Below, one piece after another: positions 59,701 to 64,000 of a DNA stretch of 64,000 bases. The DNA is from Bog-473 sp049513455. Lineage in GTDB: Bacteria; Actinomycetota; Acidimicrobiia; Acidimicrobiales; RAAP-2. Location of the stretch: contig JBEKWB010000025.1 of assembly GCA_049513455.1 (NCBI GenBank), forward strand, positions 1-64,000, read 5' to 3'. A program made the position numbers and the translations under genes. The notes below the pieces were generated by a model. The model did not search any database and was not told the DNA's origin. It worked only from the letters and a program-made list of their open reading frames with translations. Position 1 is the stretch's first letter; each line of letters opens with the position of its first letter.

Positions 59701-61215
59701 CTACGACGGGAACTGCACCGCCTCCGCCTGGGCCAGCAGCGCGCTGCGGTCAGCGGCCAGGACGTAGCCGCCCTTGATCGCCTTGTTCAGACTTGCGGTG
59801 TACCGGGCCAGGTAGTTGCTCTTGCTCTGGTAGAGGCTGACCAGCGTGGCCGGACTGAACGCGATGGTCTGTCCGAAGAGGGAGCAGATGGCGTTGGCGC
59901 CGGGTGCCGGCACCCCGGTGAGGGTCGACACCGGGACGTCGACGGCCGGGGTGCGCACGCCGCCGATGACGTTGCCGTGGGCGTCGAGGGCGAGCGTGGG
60001 TGGAGTGGAGCTGGCGAGTGTGAACCGCGGCGGGCTCCGCGGCGGCACCCCGTCGTCCACCCACTTGTCGAACGCGGCGAACGCCGCCTGGACGACGATG
60101 TGCTGGGGGCCGCTGTTCACCGGAGTGCTGCACCCGAGAACGGACGCGGCGGCGCCGACGAGGTAGGCGTCGGCGTGCGAGGTGCCCGCCACCTCCCAGG
60201 TGCGGATCCGATCCGTGTTGCGCTGCTGCGCCGGCGCGTACCCGAGGAGGATGAGGTCCGTCTGGGTCTCGAACATGAAGACCGGCACCCGCAGATCGGT
60301 GCGGATCCGCAGGTCCGTCGGACCCTGGGCGGAGGTGATGGCGGACCCGCTGAGGGAGGCGCCGCTACCCCCGCGGCTGTGGATGAAGATGCCGTCGAAC
60401 GTGTCGGTCAGTGGTTGGATGGCATCGGCGAACGTCGTCAGGTAGTACGCCGACTGTGATTCGCCCACGGCCACGTAGTGCTTCGGGTGGAGGCCGCGCA
60501 GCGCCACGTTCTCGTTGTTCTTCAGGGCGTTGCCGATCTGGGCGTATATGTCCAGGGCGTACGTGTCGCCGGGGTGATGGAGCGTGCCGTAACGGGCCGG
60601 CTCCTGCTCAATGAGTCCCCCACTGGGCGCGCCCTTCACCGAGCCGAGGATCGCCGTGCCCCCCTCGACCCCGAGGGCCTGGGCCGACACCCCGACCCAG
60701 GCGTAGCCGTCCCGCATCAGTTCGGGATTGAGGTAGTCCCAGTCCGGGGCCGACTCCCCGGCCGATTCGTTCATCCATTCGACGACCACGGTGCCGTTGA
60801 ACTTCGCGGCGTCCTCGGGCCGGCGCACGATCAACCGGGTGCGGTAGGAGGCGGTGGACGCCGGCGTGACCGACCACTTGCCGTCGCTCGGCTCGGAGGT
60901 CGCCCGGAACGCCGTCGCGGTGCCGGAGGCGAAGTACTCGTTCTCCTCGTAGCCGTAGGTCGAAAGCTGGGACGGCAGGCCGGTCTCGGGCTCAATGATG
61001 TGACCCGTCGTGATCGGGCCGCTGAGCACGGCCGCGGCATCGTAGGTCCCCTTGCCGGCGGTCGCCGCCCCCGCCGGCGCCGCTCCAATGACGCCTCCGG
61101 TCGCGCCGGCCGCACAGCCCACAACCAGCATCAAGAGCGCACGACACCTGCGGGCTCTCAGCGCACCCTGTCGTCGCAGACCCACTCGGTCCCCCCATGC
61201 GCTCACCCGGCCCAT
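59701..61215 (-). CDS. Secreted alpha/beta-hydrolase domain protein (PF20091-like)
   Basis: A 504-residue exported protein: a signal peptide (CRALLMLVVGCAAGATGG, Ala-rich cleavage zone), then an alpha/beta hydrolase of the type annotated alpha/beta hydrolase domain-containing protein. The nucleophile elbow is VAVGESQSAYYL, an acid is likely in the FETQTDLILL loop and the His in VAGTSHADAYL. The VVVEWMNESAG and APDWDYLNPELMRDGYAWVGV segments are typical of the group. It probably degrades an ester outside the cell. Confidence 0.82.
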   Translation of the reverse strand: MGRVSAWGDRVGLRRQGALRARRCRALLMLVVGCAAGATGGVIGAAPAGAATAGKGTYDAAAVLSGPITTGHIIEPETGLPSQLSTYGYEENEYFASGTATAFRATSEPSDGKWSVTPASTASYRTRLIVRRPEDAAKFNGTVVVEWMNESAGESAPDWDYLNPELMRDGYAWVGVSAQALGVEGGTAILGSVKGAPSGGLIEQEPARYGTLHHPGDTYALDIYAQIGNALKNNENVALRGLHPKHYVAVGESQSAYYLTTFADAIQPLTDTFDGIFIHSRGGSGASLSGSAITSAQGPTDLRIRTDLRVPVFMFETQTDLILLGYAPAQQRNTDRIRTWEVAGTSHADAYLVGAAASVLGCSTPVNSGPQHIVVQAAFAAFDKWVDDGVPPRSPPRFTLASSTPPTLALDAHGNVIGGVRTPAVDVPVSTLTGVPAPGANAICSLFGQTIAFSPATLVSLYQSKSNYLARYTASLNKAIKGGYVLAADRSALLAQAEAVQFPS

Positions 61216-61381
61216 CCTCCAACGGCCATCGCCGGAGCCATGATGCTACCGATGGCGGGAGGCCGGGCCCGGGTAACCCCGGCGGGCGGGGTCGGTACCA
61301 TGAACGTCCCGGCGGCAATCCGCGCGGCGGTCCCGCCCGTAGTGCAGTACGGCGACACGCCACACCGAAGACCCTGAGGAG

Positions 61382-61927
61382 ATGAGCGAGATGGACCAGT
61401 CGACGCGGCACCGGATGACGATCCTTGGAGGCCCGGTCGGGCGCCTCGCCGTTGCGGCCCTCGCGCTGGGCGGACTGTCCGCGACGCTCCTCGGGGTGGA
61501 CAGGGCCGGCGCCACCACCGACGGCGCCAAGAGTGTGGTCGTCTCGACGGCCAAGAGCGCGAAGTTCGGCACGATCCTCGTGAGCGGCACGACGCTGTAC
61601 ACGCTCAAGCCGAGCAAGACGGCCTGTACCGCCGCCTGTCTGAAGGTGTGGCCTGCGCTCGTGCTGCCCAAGGGCCAGACGAAGGCGACGGCGGGTTCGG
61701 GGGTGAGCGCCTCGAAACTGGGCACGGTGACCCGTTCCGGGGGAGTCCGCCAGGTGACGTACAACGGCAAGGCGCTCTACTGGTTCTCCGGGGACAGCGG
61801 AGCCGGACAGGTCAACGGCAACCTGACCGACGAATGGGGCAAGTGGGCCGACGTGGTGACCAAGAAGGGATCATCGTCGGGCTCGAGCACGGCGACGACC
61901 GCCGGTTCGGGCGGCACCGCCTTCTAG
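61382..61927 (+). CDS. Secreted protein with Yx(FWY)xxD-type repeats (COG4315-like)
   Basis: A 181-residue exported protein. After a signal peptide (VGRLAVAALALGGLSATLLG, cleaved near GAT) it has two related repeat units: VSGTTLYTLKPSKTACTAACLKVWPAL and YNGKALYWFSGDSGAGQVNG followed by WGKWADVV. This is the Secreted repeat of unknown function pattern. The two cysteines probably pair. A Ser/Thr/Gly-rich tail follows. Such proteins are common in actinobacteria and may bind metals or act at the wall; the function is not known. Confidence 0.8.
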   Translation: MSEMDQSTRHRMTILGGPVGRLAVAALALGGLSATLLGVDRAGATTDGAKSVVVSTAKSAKFGTILVSGTTLYTLKPSKTACTAACLKVWPALVLPKGQTKATAGSGVSASKLGTVTRSGGVRQVTYNGKALYWFSGDSGAGQVNGNLTDEWGKWADVVTKKGSSSGSSTATTAGSGGTAF

Positions 61928-61957
61928 CCCGCGCGATCGGGTCCTAACCTCATCGTC

Positions 61958-63007
61958 ATGGTGTCCGTCCTCAGTGCCGGCGCTCGTTCCGCCGCCCCGG
62001 CGCAGCCATCGGCCCGCCGGGTCGGCCCGCCCCTCTCGGCCGTGCGGTCGCGCGTCTATCTGCCCGCGTTCTCCATCGTCGCCGTCGCCGCGGCCCTGGT
62101 GGCGATCGGATGGGCCGACCGTTGGGGAGGGTCCGGATTCGGCCCCTCCATGACGGGCCTGCGTCTCGTCGTCATCGGTCCGACCACCCTGGCCATCATC
62201 GGGGTCTTCCTCGTGGCGGAGCGGGTGCGCCCGGCCCAACGACGGGCGCTCATCGCCCGCGGCCACCGGCAGGATCTGCTCTTCACCGTGTTCAACGCCA
62301 CGCTGGTCGTCCCGCTCGTGACCGCGCTGAGCCTCTCCTTCTCGGAAATAGCCCGCCGCTCGCTCCCGTGGGTCATCCTCCCGAGGATCGGCACGGTGCC
62401 CCGCTGGGGTGCCATTGCCCTCATCTTCGTGGCGATGGACTTTTGCAACTGGTTCGCCCACCTGGCCAACCACCGCGTCCGCTTCCTCTGGCGTTTCCAC
62501 GAGCTCCATCACTCCCAAGAAGACCTGAACGTGCTGTCGGTGTTCCGCACGCACCCCCTCATCCACGTCTCCTACCTGATCGCGCTGATCCCGGGCATCG
62601 TGCTGCTGGCCAACGGCGCGCTGACGACAACGCTCCTGGTGATCTACGGCGGCATCGTCGCCTTCGCCCATTCCAACACCAACCTGGGCTTCGGGCCCCT
62701 CGGACGGATCGTCGTCAGCCCGAACTACCACCGCATCCATCACAAGCTGGACGGACCCCAGGACGTCAACCTCGGGTTCGCGCTGACTATCTGGGATCAG
62801 CTCTTCGGCCTCGCCGTGTTCCCGACGCCCGAGACCATCAGGACCGACACCGGGCTCCCGGGCCGGCCGCTGATCGTCGAGCAGGCGGGGGCGCGTCCAC
62901 ACCACCTGTCGGTCTTCGCGGCGCAGCTCGTGGCGCCGTTCCGCCCGCTGGACGCGGATCGCGGGCCTGCGGTGCAGCCCGTCTCCCACCTCACGCGGCG
63001 ACGGTAG
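61958..63007 (+). CDS. Sterol desaturase / fatty acid hydroxylase family protein
   Basis: A 349-residue membrane di-iron enzyme. The His clusters are HLANH, WRFHELHHS and YHRIHHK, as in the FA_hydroxylase superfamily, with membrane segments around LPAFSIVAVAAALVAIGW, LVVIGPTTLAIIGVFLV and HPLIHVSYLIALIPGIVLL. It hydroxylates or desaturates a lipid. The first 30 residues are Ala/Arg/Pro-rich, so the start could lie later. It begins 30 bases after the preceding secreted-protein gene. Confidence 0.86.
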   Translation: MVSVLSAGARSAAPAQPSARRVGPPLSAVRSRVYLPAFSIVAVAAALVAIGWADRWGGSGFGPSMTGLRLVVIGPTTLAIIGVFLVAERVRPAQRRALIARGHRQDLLFTVFNATLVVPLVTALSLSFSEIARRSLPWVILPRIGTVPRWGAIALIFVAMDFCNWFAHLANHRVRFLWRFHELHHSQEDLNVLSVFRTHPLIHVSYLIALIPGIVLLANGALTTTLLVIYGGIVAFAHSNTNLGFGPLGRIVVSPNYHRIHHKLDGPQDVNLGFALTIWDQLFGLAVFPTPETIRTDTGLPGRPLIVEQAGARPHHLSVFAAQLVAPFRPLDADRGPAVQPVSHLTRRR

Positions 63008-63041
63008 CCCCGGCGTCGCAGGGCGGCGCGCCGCGCCCCGG

Positions 63042-63047
63042 TACAGT
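63042..63047 (+). promoter_or_regulatory. Probable -10 (TACAGT) of a leaderless promoter
   Basis: TACAGT ends 8 bases before GTG 63056, with no ribosome site between. Confidence 0.45.
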
Positions 63048-63055
63048 CGGGGACA

Positions 63056-64000
63056 GTGCTCGCAGTCCATCTCCTCTGGACCGACGACCGTGGTGGCGGC
63101 TTCCTGCTCTGGGGCGAGGACAGCGACCTTCCCCCGTCCGGCCCCCCGAGGCGGGGCCGGAATCCGACGGTGCCGGTGCCACAGCCACACCCGTTCACCG
63201 CCACCGGGTCGCGCCTCGTCCAAGGCGTGCTCGACGTGGCTCCCAGCCTCCACGCCGCGGTGGCGAACGGCGCCGCGGAGAGCCATGTCGTCTGGCTGCC
63301 CGGGAAGCCCCACGCGCCGCTCGCCTCGCCGGAGCTGATCCGGACCGAATCCGCCACGGCGAGCAGCAGGCGGGCGCCCGGGCTGTGGCCGTTCGAGGTG
63401 ACCACCCTCCGCGTGAGCCCCTCGGCGGGACTGGACGTCGCACTGGCACTGGGCGGGGTCGGCTCCCCCGAGCTCCATGCCGGGGCCTCGGTGTCGACGT
63501 TCGCCGCGCTGGCCGCGCTGGCTCTCGAAATTGTGGCCGCCGGACGGGTCCTCCCCGACCTCCGCCGCAGTGCCGACGGCTACGAGGCGGTCTGGGAACC
63601 CCTGATGAACGGGGAGGACGACGGGCGCGTGCGCACCGTGGCCGACTCGCTGCCCCCGGTCTGCCGCTCCCTCACCGCCGAGGGAGTCGCCCCGGAGGGG
63701 ATCGTCCAGCGCGCCGTGAGCGCCTTCGTCCATGCGGTGTGCCGGGACTCGCTCGCCGCCTCCCGCCCCGCACCCATCCGGCTGCCCCGCGGCGGGGGCG
63801 ATCTCCCGCCCGCCGCCCTCGAGTCCTGGCTCGCCGCCCTGGCGTCCCCCTCGCCCGTGGTGACCGCCGACCCCAACGAACTGGCCAAGTTGGAGCGGCT
63901 CATCGGCGAATGGCGCGCCGACGCGGCGGCGCGCGGCGGATCCTTCCGGCTCTGCCTCCGTCTGCGCGAGCCGCGCGAGGACGGGGTCGCGGGCGACGGG
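63056..64000 (+). CDS. N-terminal part of a HelZ-like SNF2-family helicase (cut by window end)
   Basis: A 315-codon open frame runs off the window edge. The beginning (VLAVHLLWTDDRGGGFLLWGED) and the later blocks (APGLWPFEVTTLRVSPS, RVLPDLRRSADGYEAVWEP, VHAVCRDSLAASR) match the N-terminal region of the actinobacterial SNF2-type helicases related to M. tuberculosis Rv2101 (HelZ). The helicase motifs would lie outside the window. Start GTG 63056 fits both the family start and a leaderless promoter. Function: probable nucleic-acid translocase. Confidence 0.7.
   Translation, partial: MLAVHLLWTDDRGGGFLLWGEDSDLPPSGPPRRGRNPTVPVPQPHPFTATGSRLVQGVLDVAPSLHAAVANGAAESHVVWLPGKPHAPLASPELIRTESATASSRRAPGLWPFEVTTLRVSPSAGLDVALALGGVGSPELHAGASVSTFAALAALALEIVAAGRVLPDLRRSADGYEAVWEPLMNGEDDGRVRTVADSLPPVCRSLTAEGVAPEGIVQRAVSAFVHAVCRDSLAASRPAPIRLPRGGGDLPPAALESWLAALASPSPVVTADPNELAKLERLIGEWRADAAARGGSFRLCLRLREPREDGVAGDG

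Overview
The window is a chromosomal stretch of a high-GC Gram-positive bacterium, almost certainly an actinobacterium and most probably of the class Acidimicrobiia. The reasons are: very GC-rich codon use with many GTG starts; a WhiB iron-sulfur regulator; actinobacterial families such as DUF3107, DUF3151, the SCO1664 / DUF3090 / MSMEG_4193 trio, a paired ArsA ATPase like M. tuberculosis Rv3679/Rv3680 and a HelZ-type helicase; and three secreted proteins carrying the GYWLVASDGG...FGDA repeat, which I associate with Acidimicrobiia. No rRNA, tRNA, CRISPR array or intact mobile element was recognised. The only mobile DNA seen is a decayed tnpB.

Layout. 1-5.7 kb: DUF3107, paired ArsA-type ATPases, O-methyltransferase, PHP phosphatase and a PdtaS-like histidine kinase, all on +. 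5.7-8.7 kb: whiB with a consensus CRP-type site, a glycerophosphodiesterase, and etfBA. 8.8-11.3 kb: MBOAT acyltransferase plus SGNH esterase-like protein (surface polysaccharide O-acylation). 11.3-14.5 kb: the SCO1664 trio on -, then UdgB and a small protein on +. 14.5-19.5 kb: an accessory stretch of small genes, with an ArsR/AHSA1 pair, methyltransferase, DUF1801, an internally deleted DUF3052-like remnant, a D-cysteine desulfhydrase-like enzyme and two genes sharing a CRECAFEW motif. 19.5-24 kb: DJ-1 and GlxA-type regulator, thioesterase plus FrhB-like iron-sulfur flavoprotein, Fpg/Nei glycosylase, Bcp peroxiredoxin. 24.2-35.4 kb: DEAD helicase, PIG-L deacetylase, aconitase, a CHAP-domain secreted protein, argS, SDR and esterase. 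35.4-42.7 kb: desaturase/PaaX divergent pair, a heterodimeric ABC exporter with its MarR regulator, the tnpB remnant, DUF3151. 42.7-48.4 kb: two hotdog thioesterases, a frameshifted NlpC/P60 repeat protein, class III aminotransferase, HD hydrolase, and a MarR/membrane-protein pair. 48.4-55.3 kb: one giant (about 2315 aa) secreted FN3/Ig/propeller protein. 55.5-58.3 kb: a three-gene CGSC redox cassette. 58.4-64 kb: patatin, secreted alpha/beta hydrolase, YxxxD-type secreted protein, sterol-desaturase-like hydroxylase, and the start of a HelZ-like SNF2 helicase cut by the window edge.

Two themes recur. First, many starts lie 6-10 bases after a TANNNT hexamer with no Shine-Dalgarno sequence, so leaderless transcription looks common and several divergent promoters are extremely compact. 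Second, a 42-residue repeat occurs six times in each of three secreted proteins, combined with different wall-hydrolase or adhesin modules. The most interesting candidate for an undescribed system is the operon at 55,547-58,257: a DGLP-motif protein, a UGSC-family protein with Cys in place of selenocysteine, and a thioredoxin-reductase-like flavoprotein, the last two each carrying a CGSC motif.
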